NCBI GenBank assembly: GCA_038237435.1
Contig: JBBRYT010000001.1
Coordinates: 310,001 to 374,000, forward strand
Direction of reading: 5' to 3'
DNA: 64,000 bases
From: JACCTI01 sp038237435
GTDB taxonomy: Bacteria; Verrucomicrobiota; Verrucomicrobiia; Chthoniobacterales; UBA10450
Shown: piece by piece, positions 42,894 to 51,849 of the stretch
How the letters are laid out: the number at the start of each line of letters is the position of its first letter
Numbering within the stretch: the stretch's first letter is position 1
Notes under the pieces: generated by a model
What the model was told of the DNA's origin: nothing
The model's database searches: none
The model's input: the letters and a program-made list of their open reading frames with translations, nothing else
Program-made: the position numbers and the translations under genes

Positions 42894-43544
42894 GTGGCGG
42901 CCAAGAGAAAGCTTATCGATCTGCGAAATCTCTTAGCAGAACGTTATCCGCAACTTCAGACTACGCCGGCAGCTCATCTTCCCAGTGGTTTGCCGGCGTT
43001 GGATCGAATAACCGGTGGTGGTTTTCCCAAGGGCGCGATTACGGAACTGAGCAGTGCATGCTTGAGTGCGGGCAGTGCTCTTTTGATTTGTCGATTGCTG
43101 CAAAGCGCGCATGAGCAACGAACTTTTTTGGTCCTGGTGGATGGCCGCGATTCATTCGACCCGCAACCACTGGGCAATCTCATTTTGCGCAATCTCTTTT
43201 GGATTCGCTGCCGGAAAACGATCGAGGCGGTGAAAGCCGCCGATTTGCTTTTGCGCGACGGGAATTTCCCGCTCGTCGTCCTCGATCTTGTCCTGAACGC
43301 ACCGGCCGAGTTGCGCAAGATTCCGCAGACGACCTGGTATCGTTTGCAGCGACTGGTGGAACCGAGTGCGACGGCCCTGCTCGTCCTTACACGGCGGAGC
43401 ATGATCAGTAGCGCGCAACTTAAACTCGAACTCGAGAACCGTTGGCGCTTGCCGCATTTGCAGGCGGAAGAAAATTTCGCGCGACTGCAGTTCCAAGTGC
43501 AACGCAGGCACGGTGGACGGCAAGTCGCAGTGGGAGACAGGTAA
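42894..43544 (+). CDS. imuA: ImuA-like RecA-related SOS protein
   Basis: A 216-residue protein of the ImuA/SulA-like family. LPSGLPALDRITGGGFPKGAITEL is the RecA-like entry to the nucleotide fold. The P-loop is replaced by SSACLSAGSALL, as in other ImuA proteins. FLVLVDGRDSFDP and LVVLDLV are the later strands. ImuA supports the ImuB-DnaE2 mutasome. The start is GTG at 42894, and its stop shares one base with the imuB N-half ATG (TAATG). Confidence 0.83.
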   Translation: MAAKRKLIDLRNLLAERYPQLQTTPAAHLPSGLPALDRITGGGFPKGAITELSSACLSAGSALLICRLLQSAHEQRTFLVLVDGRDSFDPQPLGNLILRNLFWIRCRKTIEAVKAADLLLRDGNFPLVVLDLVLNAPAELRKIPQTTWYRLQRLVEPSATALLVLTRRSMISSAQLKLELENRWRLPHLQAEENFARLQFQVQRRHGGRQVAVGDR

Positions 43545-44065
43545 TGTTCGCCACGATTTATCTGCCGAATTTTTATCTGCAGGCCGCGCTGCGTCATCAA
43601 CCTGAGCTGAGGACGCAACCAGTGGGTTTGATCGATGGTGAAGAAGCGAAAGCGAGTATCATTCAACTGAACCAGACGGCGGAAAATGTCGGCGTGCGTC
43701 GCGGCATGACGCCAAGCCAGGGCCTGGCGCGTTGCCTGCAGTTAGTGATAAAAACCCGGCTGCGTGCGCAGGAAAAATTGCTCGACGATCTGCTGCTGCA
43801 ATTTGCTTTCAGCCTCGCGCCGTTTGTCGAAGCGACCGCGCCCGGAGTTTGTACCGTCCAATTTACCGACAACCGAAATGTCCTGCGAAATGTCGAACAC
43901 GTGGTTGGGCAATTTCACGACTCGCAAATCGAGGCGCAAGCTGGCATTGCTCCGACACCGGATGCGAGTCTGCTCGCGGCACATCTGGCCAAACCAGTCC
44001 TGCAAGTGGACGACACGAAAGATTTTCTCGCGCCGCTTCCGCTCGAAACGCTCGCGATCGGTTAG
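43544..44065 (+). CDS. imuB: ImuB, N-terminal half (inactive Y-family palm)
   Basis: A 173-residue protein matching only the first part of ImuB. ATIYLPNFYLQAALRHQPEL begins the palm, RRGMTPSQGLARC is the typical fingers-side segment, and APLPLETLAIG is the family sequence just before the helix-hairpin-helix. A TAG ends it there, and no homologous continuation follows in any frame. The metal-binding Asp near the start is absent, as expected for the non-catalytic ImuB. The rest of the family sequence is at 33487-34458 on the other strand. It is translationally coupled to imuA. Confidence 0.86.
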   Translation: MFATIYLPNFYLQAALRHQPELRTQPVGLIDGEEAKASIIQLNQTAENVGVRRGMTPSQGLARCLQLVIKTRLRAQEKLLDDLLLQFAFSLAPFVEATAPGVCTVQFTDNRNVLRNVEHVVGQFHDSQIEAQAGIAPTPDASLLAAHLAKPVLQVDDTKDFLAPLPLETLAIG

Positions 44066-44069
44066 TAGG

Positions 44070-46568
44070 TCAACTGCGCGCGAACTCCGGATATTTTTCG
44101 CGCAGTTGTTGCGTGGCGTGATCGGCTTCGATTTTCTTGCCCGCCTTCTCGTAAGCGCCCGCAGCTTTCTGCAGAGCGCGCGGCGTGATCGACGAATCAT
44201 CGTAGAGCAAAGCCACACCCATGTAGGCCCTGCCCGCTTCATCGAAATGGCCGCGTTCCATTTGCACATCGCCGGAGAGTAAGCGTGCTTCCGCATTCAC
44301 TTTCCCTTCCGGTTGCAGACTCATGATCTGCTCGGCAATTTTTTGCGCGTCGTCCGCTTTGTGCGCAGCAATCTTGGTCGCACCGAGCGCGAGCAATGCT
44401 TTTACTTTTGCCGCTGGATCTGTCGCAGTCTGCAGGAACCTTTCGTAGGACGCTTCCGCGCCGCTGAATTTTCCGAGCTTGGACTGCGCATCCGCCAGAT
44501 AAAACGCGAAGTCCGGATTGGGATTCGCCTGATCGCTCTTCGCCAGCAGACCGAGATATTTCTCCGCCGCGGCGTAATTCTTCTCGTTGTAAAACTCGAT
44601 GCCTAACGACTGCAGGATCTCGGCGGGAATTTTCGCGTCCGAGGCGGTCGCGAGAAACTTATCGATTTCACTCGTCAGGGCGGCGCGGTTCTTCTGATAA
44701 AAATACGCGGAGATAATTCGGACCGTCGCGGGCGTGTAGTACTGCTCCTTATTCAATTTCCGCGCAGCCTCGAGCGCGGGCACGGCGGCCTTGTAATCCT
44801 TCGCCTCGAAGGCCGCCTTCCCGATGTAGTAATGCGCCTGGGCCGCAACCGGACTCTTCGGAAAATCCTTGAGCAATTGCTGGAACGCTTCGGTCATTCC
44901 TTTGCTGTTCTCCTGCTGCCCCATCAGTAATGCCTTCTGCTGCAAGGCCGCTTCGCGTTCTTTCGCGGTGGCGTAATTCGCGATCAACGAATTCAAGTCG
45001 GCGATCGCGCCGTCGTAATTTTTTTGCTCCTGATAAGCGAGAGCGCGTTGCATGAGGGCGGAAGCAGCCTGGGCGTTATCGGGAAATGCTTTGAGGAAAT
45101 AAGTGAAGGCATCGACGATGCGCGACGTTTCCTTTTCCTGCACGTAGCACCAACCGAGTTTATAGGCGCACTCCGCGCGCAGCTTCGGGGAAAGTTGAGA
45201 AGCGCGTAGTGTTTCATAAAGGGGCGCTGCTTCCGCAAATTTTCCCTGTTTGTAAAACGCTTCCGCTTCCAAGAGCCGTGCCTGATCGGCGCGCTCGCCC
45301 GTGGGATTGCTCGCGAGAAATTCATCGACCGCCGTCAGGAGCGCGGTCGGGTTCGCGTTGTAAATGTTGATCAAGCGTTGATAGCGCGCGTCTTTCGCTT
45401 CCTCGCGATTCGGATATTTCGCGACAATCTGCGCGTAGATCGTTTCCGCTTCTTTGTCGTGACCCAGCTGCCGTTCGCTGTTCGCGACCAAGAGCAACAT
45501 CTCCGCGCGCGCATCTTCCGGGATTTCTTCCTGCACCTTTTTGTGTTCGCTGGGCACCTGCGCGTACTGACCGGAGTTGTAGAGCAGGCGCAGCAGACCA
45601 GTGGTGGCGATGCTGCGCCATTTTCCGCCTTCTGGCAAGGTGCGTCCCTTCTGCAAAAGCGTTGTCGCTTTATCGAGCAGCGTCTTGTCCGGTTTTCCTT
45701 TTTCACCTTGCGACAAATCGCTCGCCACCATTCCGGCGCGCACCGTCGCTTCCGCCTTCAGCGCCGCCTTGCTCGTCTCTCCGGCGAGTGCTTCGTATTG
45801 CTTGAGCGCTTCCGATTTTCGTCCGCGATTCAAGAGGATCGTACCGGCCGCGAGATGTGCATCCTCGCGATAAGGATTCGGATTCTTCGCCTCAACAACT
45901 TGCAGGTAAAGGTTCGCGGCCTCTTCCTTACGATCCAGATTTTCCAGGCAACGCGCTTCAAAATATCGGGCGGAGAGAGTGAGGGCCGACTCTTTCGCTT
46001 TCGCCGACGAGCGATGAAACAAGCCGGCTGCGCTGGTATAGTCCTTTTGGTTAAAGAGAATTTCGCCGACGCCGTAGGCGGCTGCTCCGGCAAAATCGCT
46101 CTCGCCGTAATCATCGAGCACATTCTGAAACGCGGTTCGAGCGGCCGCTGTTTTGCCTAACGAGCGGTAGCATTCTGCCAGGTAAAAGAATGCGCTAGCC
46201 CGGCCGGATGCGGAGGGAAATTGACCAATAAACTTTTCGTATTCCGGGATCGCCAGGTCGTAAAGCTTTCGTCCGAAGAGAGCGTTGGCGTAGTCGAGTT
46301 GACGTTTCTCGGGCGCTTCAGTTTCTGCCGGCGGGGGCTCGGCAGAGGTTAACGCATCTGTGGCTTCGGTTGTGACCGAGCGGGGCGTGGCCGATTTTCG
46401 CGGAGTCGGCGAGGGCGCGGACTCAGCCGGTAAGGCCCGCGGAACCGGACTCTCGTCCGCCGGTTGTGCGCGACGCACTTCCGTCGAGCGCTGCGCTCGG
46501 GCCAACGGCGCACTGATGGCAACCAGGAACAAAACCAGAACGCTCGTCGCGCTCTGCCGCGCCTTCAT
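44070..46568 (-). CDS. Large TPR-repeat periplasmic protein (Tol/BamD-like context)
   Basis: An 832-residue protein with a signal peptide (about 1-25), a Ser/Pro/Thr linker (30-80) and at least 15 TPR units. The first ones (YANALFGRKLYDLAIPEYEKFIGQFP and AFFYLAECYRSLGKTAAARTAFQ) resemble CpoB/BamD repeats. Its ATG overlaps the exbD stop by 4 bp, so it is the third gene of an ExbB-ExbD operon. Such large TPR proteins are common with TolQR-like motors in Gram-negative bacteria lacking classical tolA, which suggests a link from the motor to the envelope; this is inference. Confidence 0.8.
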   Translation of the reverse strand: MKARQSATSVLVLFLVAISAPLARAQRSTEVRRAQPADESPVPRALPAESAPSPTPRKSATPRSVTTEATDALTSAEPPPAETEAPEKRQLDYANALFGRKLYDLAIPEYEKFIGQFPSASGRASAFFYLAECYRSLGKTAAARTAFQNVLDDYGESDFAGAAAYGVGEILFNQKDYTSAAGLFHRSSAKAKESALTLSARYFEARCLENLDRKEEAANLYLQVVEAKNPNPYREDAHLAAGTILLNRGRKSEALKQYEALAGETSKAALKAEATVRAGMVASDLSQGEKGKPDKTLLDKATTLLQKGRTLPEGGKWRSIATTGLLRLLYNSGQYAQVPSEHKKVQEEIPEDARAEMLLLVANSERQLGHDKEAETIYAQIVAKYPNREEAKDARYQRLINIYNANPTALLTAVDEFLASNPTGERADQARLLEAEAFYKQGKFAEAAPLYETLRASQLSPKLRAECAYKLGWCYVQEKETSRIVDAFTYFLKAFPDNAQAASALMQRALAYQEQKNYDGAIADLNSLIANYATAKEREAALQQKALLMGQQENSKGMTEAFQQLLKDFPKSPVAAQAHYYIGKAAFEAKDYKAAVPALEAARKLNKEQYYTPATVRIISAYFYQKNRAALTSEIDKFLATASDAKIPAEILQSLGIEFYNEKNYAAAEKYLGLLAKSDQANPNPDFAFYLADAQSKLGKFSGAEASYERFLQTATDPAAKVKALLALGATKIAAHKADDAQKIAEQIMSLQPEGKVNAEARLLSGDVQMERGHFDEAGRAYMGVALLYDDSSITPRALQKAAGAYEKAGKKIEADHATQQLREKYPEFARS

Positions 46569-46972
46569 TTTGCGGTCGCGAAGGCGACGTTCGTCACTCC
46601 AGCTTGGCTACAAATGTTCAAGACCTCAACGATGTTCTTATACTGACCAACTTCATCGCCACGAATCACGACCGCCTGATTGGAATCCAATTGCACCAGA
46701 CCGCGCAGCATCTCACTCAACTCGGCCCCACTCAAAGTCCGACGATTCACAATGACGTTTCCGTCCGCCTTCACATTGACAACAACGTCACCGATCGGCG
46801 CACTTTTCTCTTTTGCTTCCGAGGCTTTGGGAACTTTTACGTCGAGCTCGTTCTCGTTGCGGGCCGCGTTCCAAGTGAGCAGAAAGAAAATAAGCAGCAG
46901 CATGAGCACGTCGACCAGCGGTGCGAGCTGAATCCCCGGATGATGCAGAACGGCGTGCTTTCGCAAATTCAT
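46565..46972 (-). CDS. ExbD/TolR-family proton-motor subunit
   Basis: A 135-residue protein with one transmembrane helix (about 18-36, LAPLVDVLMLLLIFFLL) containing the proton-carrying Asp in PLVDVL. The periplasmic domain carries VNVKADGNVIVNRRTLS and AVVIRGDEVGQYKNIVEVLNIC. With the ExbB-type subunit it would convert proton flow to motion in the periplasm. Confidence 0.9.
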   Translation of the reverse strand: MNLRKHAVLHHPGIQLAPLVDVLMLLLIFFLLTWNAARNENELDVKVPKASEAKEKSAPIGDVVVNVKADGNVIVNRRTLSGAELSEMLRGLVQLDSNQAVVIRGDEVGQYKNIVEVLNICSQAGVTNVAFATAK

Positions 46973-46987
46973 GCGACGAGCAGAAGG

Positions 46988-47761
46988 CTAAAATTCATCC
47001 TCAAGCAAAGCGGGCATGCGTTGCGCCTGCTTGTTGTAGGACAGTGAAAGTAAGGCCAGAACATGGGTGACGGCGGATTCTAGTTCTGAGATCAGCCGCT
47101 GGGCGCGACCGCGGAAAAAAGCGTAGAAAATCATCGCCGGAATCCCGATTGCCAGACCGGCCGACGTGTTAATGAGCGCTTCACTCACGCCGTTCGACAA
47201 CTGCACGTAACGCGCCGAGCCAATGTCCGCGCCGAGTGCGCCGAACGAACGAATGATGCCGATGACCGTGCCTAGCAATCCGAGCAACGGCGCGATCATT
47301 CCAATATCGGCCAGATAAATTACGCGATTGTTCAGTGCGGAAGCGACGCGACTTCCTTCCGTTTCCGCGATATCGTGCACCTGCGCAAAATCCGCGCCCG
47401 GATTTTTGGTCGTGAACTCTAGCATTTTTTGCACGACGCGTGCGATTGCTTCACCGTGACGATTTGAAACCGCCAGCAGACCGAGATAATCGCGTTTGCG
47501 CAGGAGCGCATCCGCCGTTGCCATATAGCCGGATGAGACAATCGCGCCTTTGCGAATGCTCAGAAAATATCCTATCACGAGCATGATGGAAAAAATAGAA
47601 AGGGCGACCAGCGGGATCATCACCGGGCCCGCGTTGATCAAGGCGTCGAGAAGAGTGCGCGTGCGCGGCAAATCCGGCGTAATCGCGGGAGCGGGCGTTT
47701 GCGCGAGGACAGAAGTGGCGCTACCAGCCAGCGTGACGAGCAGCGGAAGGATTTTTTTCAT
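46988..47761 (-). CDS. ExbB/TolQ/MotA-family proton-channel subunit
   Basis: A 257-residue protein. An N-terminal signal-like segment is followed by helix 1 (about 42-66, MIPLVALSIFSIMLVIGYF) and a cytoplasmic domain with RVASALNNRVIYLADIGMIAPLLGLLGTVIG. Helix 3 follows (EALINTSAGLAIGIPAMIFY). GLLGTVIGI and the TSAGLAIGIP motif are diagnostic. It heads the three-gene operon. Confidence 0.9.
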   Translation of the reverse strand: MKKILPLLVTLAGSATSVLAQTPAPAITPDLPRTRTLLDALINAGPVMIPLVALSIFSIMLVIGYFLSIRKGAIVSSGYMATADALLRKRDYLGLLAVSNRHGEAIARVVQKMLEFTTKNPGADFAQVHDIAETEGSRVASALNNRVIYLADIGMIAPLLGLLGTVIGIIRSFGALGADIGSARYVQLSNGVSEALINTSAGLAIGIPAMIFYAFFRGRAQRLISELESAVTHVLALLSLSYNKQAQRMPALLEDEF

Positions 47762-47882
47762 TCCGTGAAATTGCGAATACCATAGGTGGCGCGCTTCCTC
47801 GGCGCAACATCACCCCGAGCACTGACAGCGCACCTGCCATGGTCGTTCAGACGAAAGTCGGAAAAGCTTTCTTCGAAATTTC

Positions 47883-49871
47883 CTACGCGAATTTCTCGCC
47901 GCTGACCCAGCGCCGCACGCGGAAGATGTGCGCGGGACGAGTATGGGGATCGAGTTCGACGTAGTTGCGGCTGCCGCGCCAGATGTAACGTTCGTCGGTG
48001 AGAAGGTCCTGCACCTGATAAGCGTCGGAATCCATAGCGCCGAATTCGCCGACTGGGACGTGGACGTAGGAATTGCGCGTGAGGAACGGATCAAGATTCA
48101 AGACCACGAGAATGATGTTGTCCTTCGCCGGCGTCATCTTCCCGTAAAATAAAATGGAATCGCTGTCTGAAGGGTAGAAACGCAGGTTGTCATAGAAATG
48201 CAGCGCCCGGTTTTCTTGACGGATACGATTTAAGCGCGTGATCAAATCCTTGATGTTGCCTTCCCCGTTCCAATCGCGCTCCTTCCACTGATACTTTTCG
48301 GAATCGAGATACTCTTCGCGATTGGACAACGCTGCGTTTTCACACAACTCGAACCCGCTGTAGATCCCGTAAACACTTGAGAGCGTCGCGGCCAGCAGAG
48401 CACGAATCATGAAGGCCGGCCGACCGCCTTCCTGCAAATGAAACGGCAGAATGTCGGGCGTGTTGGGCCAGAGATTGCCGAGAAAATATTCGCGCATCTC
48501 GGTTTGCGTCAGCTCACTGAAGTATTCGGTAAATTCCTGCTTCGTGTTTCGCCAGGTGAAGTAGGTATAGCTCTGTTGAAAACCCGCTTTTGCGAGAGCC
48601 TTCATCATTTTCGGTTTGGTGAACGCTTCAGAGAGAAACACGGTGTCGGGAAATCGAGCGCGAACATGCCAGATCAAATATTCCCAAAACGGCACCGGTT
48701 TGGTATGCGGATTATCCACGCGGAAAATACGCACCCCGCGCTCAGCCCAGAAAAGAATGACGCTGACCATTTCATCCCAGAGCTCTTGCCAGTTCGGACT
48801 ACGAAAATTTAGCGGATAAATATCTTCGTATTTTTTCGGCGGATTTTCCGCGTATTTAATGGTGCCGTCCGGCCGTTTGTAGAACCACTCCGGATGCTGG
48901 GCCACGTAGGGATGATCCGGCGAACAATTGATCGCAAAATCGAGCGCGATCTCCATTCCGCGATTGCGGATTTCCTGTTGCAACCAATCAAAATCGTTCA
49001 GCGTGCCTAACGAGGGCTCGACGTCCTTGTGTCCACCCCCATTCGGTAAGCCGAGATGCCGATTGCCAATTGCGTAAGGCACGCCCGGTTCGCCCGGCTC
49101 GCTCATAACGGAATTGTTGCGGCCTTTGCGGTTGGCGAAACCGATTGGGTGAATCGGTGGAAAATAGATGACGTTAAAACCCATCGCCTTCGCATCGTCC
49201 ACGCGCGGCAGGCAATCGCGGAAGGTCGAGCCGTGATCACCGCGACCTTCCGCTGAGCGCGGAAAGAATTCGTACCACGCCGAAGTCCGGCCGCCGACGC
49301 GATCAACCGTCACACGCGGCGGCGGCGCATACTGCGTGGCGGATGTTCGATCGGGATAAGTCGCCATCAAAACTCCCAGCTCGCCGGAATGCGCGATGGT
49401 ATCGATCTGCGCGTTTTCGCTCGTTCGGAGCAGGTCTGAGATTTCTCGAAGCCGATGACCATCCTCGGAAGTTCCCGCCCGGCGCGCCGCCTCTTCAATT
49501 AAAGCCGCGCCTTCGAGCGTTTCACTGGTCAGGTTTTCGATTCCGGCTTTGAACTTCGCGGAAAATTCGTGCTGCCAACCGGCGAAGCTATCGGCCCACG
49601 CTTCAACCGTATATTCGTAGGTGGTATTGTCGTAGAGCGAACAGACGCCGCGCCAACGATCATTTCCGATGTGAACCATCGCCGTGTCGTGCCAGATTTT
49701 CTCGCCGAGAATGCGCCATTTTAACCGCGCCGCGACGACGTCGTGTCCATCTTTGAAGACATCGGCCTCGACGACCAAATCTTCGCCAACGACGCGCTTG
49801 ATCGGATAGCGACCGCCATCGACGAGCGGTTGCAAATTCTCGATGACGGCGGTCGGAAAAGCCCGGGACAT
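47883..49871 (-). CDS. glgE: Alpha-1,4-glucan:maltose-1-phosphate maltosyltransferase
   Basis: A 662-residue GH13_3 enzyme that extends alpha-glucans from maltose 1-phosphate. The N-terminal domain (VIENLQPLVDGGRYPIKRVVGE) is typical. The active site shows FPPIHPIG, LDFAINCSPDHPYV, FRVDNPHTKP with the nucleophile Asp, and FLSEAFTKPKMM with the acid Glu. The C-terminal beta-domain is complete. In the GlgE pathway trehalose is turned to maltose 1-phosphate by TreS and Pep2/Mak; neither is in the window, but a fused trehalose synthase is. Confidence 0.94.
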   Translation of the reverse strand: MSRAFPTAVIENLQPLVDGGRYPIKRVVGEDLVVEADVFKDGHDVVAARLKWRILGEKIWHDTAMVHIGNDRWRGVCSLYDNTTYEYTVEAWADSFAGWQHEFSAKFKAGIENLTSETLEGAALIEEAARRAGTSEDGHRLREISDLLRTSENAQIDTIAHSGELGVLMATYPDRTSATQYAPPPRVTVDRVGGRTSAWYEFFPRSAEGRGDHGSTFRDCLPRVDDAKAMGFNVIYFPPIHPIGFANRKGRNNSVMSEPGEPGVPYAIGNRHLGLPNGGGHKDVEPSLGTLNDFDWLQQEIRNRGMEIALDFAINCSPDHPYVAQHPEWFYKRPDGTIKYAENPPKKYEDIYPLNFRSPNWQELWDEMVSVILFWAERGVRIFRVDNPHTKPVPFWEYLIWHVRARFPDTVFLSEAFTKPKMMKALAKAGFQQSYTYFTWRNTKQEFTEYFSELTQTEMREYFLGNLWPNTPDILPFHLQEGGRPAFMIRALLAATLSSVYGIYSGFELCENAALSNREEYLDSEKYQWKERDWNGEGNIKDLITRLNRIRQENRALHFYDNLRFYPSDSDSILFYGKMTPAKDNIILVVLNLDPFLTRNSYVHVPVGEFGAMDSDAYQVQDLLTDERYIWRGSRNYVELDPHTRPAHIFRVRRWVSGEKFA

Positions 49872-49946
49872 GGGCCTTCAATCAAGCGAAGTTACTCCGC
49901 TGCGAAAGCGAAATCTCGGCGCGCTAGCGCAATCAAAAAACAGCCG

Positions 49947-50588
49947 CTACAGCGCGAAATAAAGCGCGCACTCGTAGAGACCGGAGGTGCGCGTCTCTTC
50001 CCGGCGGACGGAAGTGCCCAGCACTGCTTCGAACATATCCTGCTCCAGCCGTCCGACGATCGGGTAGAGGTCGAGCAAATTCATGATCGGCGAGTGACAT
50101 TCAAGAATCTGCGTGCCGCCTTCTGACTCCTCGGTGATAACTTGCGACATGTAACCTTCCGCTTCGCGTTGCTTGACCAGCCATTTCGCGCGCTCAGCCA
50201 CCGTCTCGCCTTTCACCTTCGCTTTCAGGGCCGCCGTTTTTTTCTCGAAGATATTGTAGAGCAACTTTTCCGGCGCATTCGTTCCGTAAATCTCCTTACT
50301 CGAGTTCAGTAATTGCAGGGTCAGCTCATTGCTGTCGCTCGGAAAAAGATCGTGCGTCCGGCGCGTCAGCCGATAAACCATCTCCGGCCGGCCCATTTTT
50401 TGTGGACGCCGCCAGGTGTCGAGATACCCGTCGCGTTCGAGCGTAAGGCAATGTTGCTTGATGCCCATGTAGCTCATCTTCATCCGTGAGACGAGTTCGT
50501 TCACGGACAGACCCTTCGTCCGTTTAAGTGTGTTTAATATCTCCAACCGCTGCGTGCGGCCGATTTCGGCTAGTAATTGTTGATTCAA
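49947..50588 (-). CDS. Winged-helix transcriptional regulator (SufR/DeoR-like)
   Basis: A 213-residue regulator. The N-terminal winged helix-turn-helix (RTQRLEILNTLKRTKGLSVNELVSRMKMSYMGIKQHCLTLERDGYL) is followed by a GRPEMVYRLT wing, as in SufR-type proteins. The C-terminal half contains two cysteines (LECHSP and YECALYF), fewer than the cluster-binding set of SufR, so a metal or redox signal is uncertain. The start is TTG at 50588, chosen for its strong ribosome binding site. It sits between the sugar-type ABC ATPase gene and glgE on the same strand and may regulate either. Confidence 0.72.
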   Translation of the reverse strand: MNQQLLAEIGRTQRLEILNTLKRTKGLSVNELVSRMKMSYMGIKQHCLTLERDGYLDTWRRPQKMGRPEMVYRLTRRTHDLFPSDSNELTLQLLNSSKEIYGTNAPEKLLYNIFEKKTAALKAKVKGETVAERAKWLVKQREAEGYMSQVITEESEGGTQILECHSPIMNLLDLYPIVGRLEQDMFEAVLGTSVRREETRTSGLYECALYFAL

Positions 50589-50594
50589 AGGGGG

Positions 50595-50600
50595 CCTCCT
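50595..50600 (-). promoter_or_regulatory. Ribosome binding site deciding a TTG start
   Basis: AGGAGG on the minus strand lies 6 nt before the TTG at 50588, supporting that unusual start. Confidence 0.75.
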
Positions 50601-50678
50601 TGGCTTGGGCGGACATTACCCGCAATTCTCTTTGTATAACAACACCAAAAAATCCGCAACCGCCAGCACGGAAACGAA

Positions 50679-51812
50679 TTACGGTTCCACGATACGCAGC
50701 TTGGAAATCGGGTCGAAAAGATGCGCCTTTTTCAAATTAAGCTCGAACTGCATGCGATGCCCCGCTTCGCGATGATCGAGCGAGCTTTGACTGCGACAGA
50801 CCACGGTGTGCGCGCCGGTTTGCAGGTAGAGATTAGTCTCCGCACCCATCGGTTCGACGATGTCGACCACGGCCGGGAAACTGGCGGCTGATTCCTCGCC
50901 TTTCTCGAACTGCGCTATTTCCACATCCTCGGGCCGAATTCCAAGTAAGAGCGGTTTGCCGACAAACTCCCGCGCGGCCGAGCGCTCCGCCAACGCTAGG
51001 CGGACTTCTATCGTGCCACCTTCGATCTCGCGAAAGAGAAGCGACTCGCGTTCCTCCTTCAAAGTGCCATTAATGAAATTCATCGGCGGACTGCCGAGAA
51101 AGCCAGCAACGAATAGATTGACCGGCTCGTTGTAAAGTTTCAGCGGCGTGTCGTTTTGCTGCACCACGCCGGCATTCATCACCACAATCCGATCTCCCAT
51201 CGTCATCGCTTCGATTTGATCGTGCGTGACGTAGATCATCGTCGCCTGCAACCGCTGATGCAGCTTGGTAATTTCCGTCCGCATCTGGACGCGCATCTTG
51301 GCATCGAGATTGGACAGCGGTTCATCGAAAAGAAAAACCTTCGGCTGCCGAACGATCGCGCGACCGACCGCGACCCGTTGACGTTGACCGCCGGAAAGCG
51401 CTTTCGGTTTACGCTCGAGTAATTCTTCGATGCCCAGAATCGCCGCCGCGTCCTGGACCCGTTTCTTGATCTCGGGTTTCGGAAACTTCCGCAGCTTTAA
51501 GCCGAAAGCCATGTTGTCGTAGACCGACATGTGCGGATAAAGCGCGTAGTTCTGGAAGACCATCGCGATATCGCGATCTTTCGGCGGAACGTCATTCACG
51601 CGCCGATCGCCAATGAAAATGTCGCCGCGCGAGATCTCCTCGAGCCCGGCAATCATCCGTAACGTGGTCGATTTTCCACAACCGGACGGACCGACCAGCA
51701 CAACGAATTCACGATCGGCGATTTCGAGACTGACATCGCTCACAGCGGTCACATCCCCGCCTTTTTCGCCCGGGTAAATTTTGTAAACGTTCTTAACGCT
51801 GACCTTGGCCAT
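50679..51812 (-). CDS. Sugar-type ABC importer ATPase (UgpC/MsmX/MalK family)
   Basis: A 377-residue ATPase of carbohydrate importers. Walker A is GPSGCGKSTT, the Q-loop is VFQNYALYPHMSV, the signature is LSGGQRQRVAVGRAI, Walker B is VFLFDEPLSNLDA, and the switch is VTHDQIEA. The C-terminal OB-like regulatory domain (from about 240) has LLGIRPEDVEIA. No permease or binding protein is nearby, so it may be a shared ATPase serving several importers, as MsmX does. The ATG at 51812 begins the conserved MAKVSVKNVYKIYPG. Confidence 0.92.
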   Translation of the reverse strand: MAKVSVKNVYKIYPGEKGGDVTAVSDVSLEIADREFVVLVGPSGCGKSTTLRMIAGLEEISRGDIFIGDRRVNDVPPKDRDIAMVFQNYALYPHMSVYDNMAFGLKLRKFPKPEIKKRVQDAAAILGIEELLERKPKALSGGQRQRVAVGRAIVRQPKVFLFDEPLSNLDAKMRVQMRTEITKLHQRLQATMIYVTHDQIEAMTMGDRIVVMNAGVVQQNDTPLKLYNEPVNLFVAGFLGSPPMNFINGTLKEERESLLFREIEGGTIEVRLALAERSAAREFVGKPLLLGIRPEDVEIAQFEKGEESAASFPAVVDIVEPMGAETNLYLQTGAHTVVCRSQSSLDHREAGHRMQFELNLKKAHLFDPISKLRIVEP

Positions 51813-51849
51813 GAGCGCGGTGAAAAGTACGGCGCGACGCTCGCGGGGG

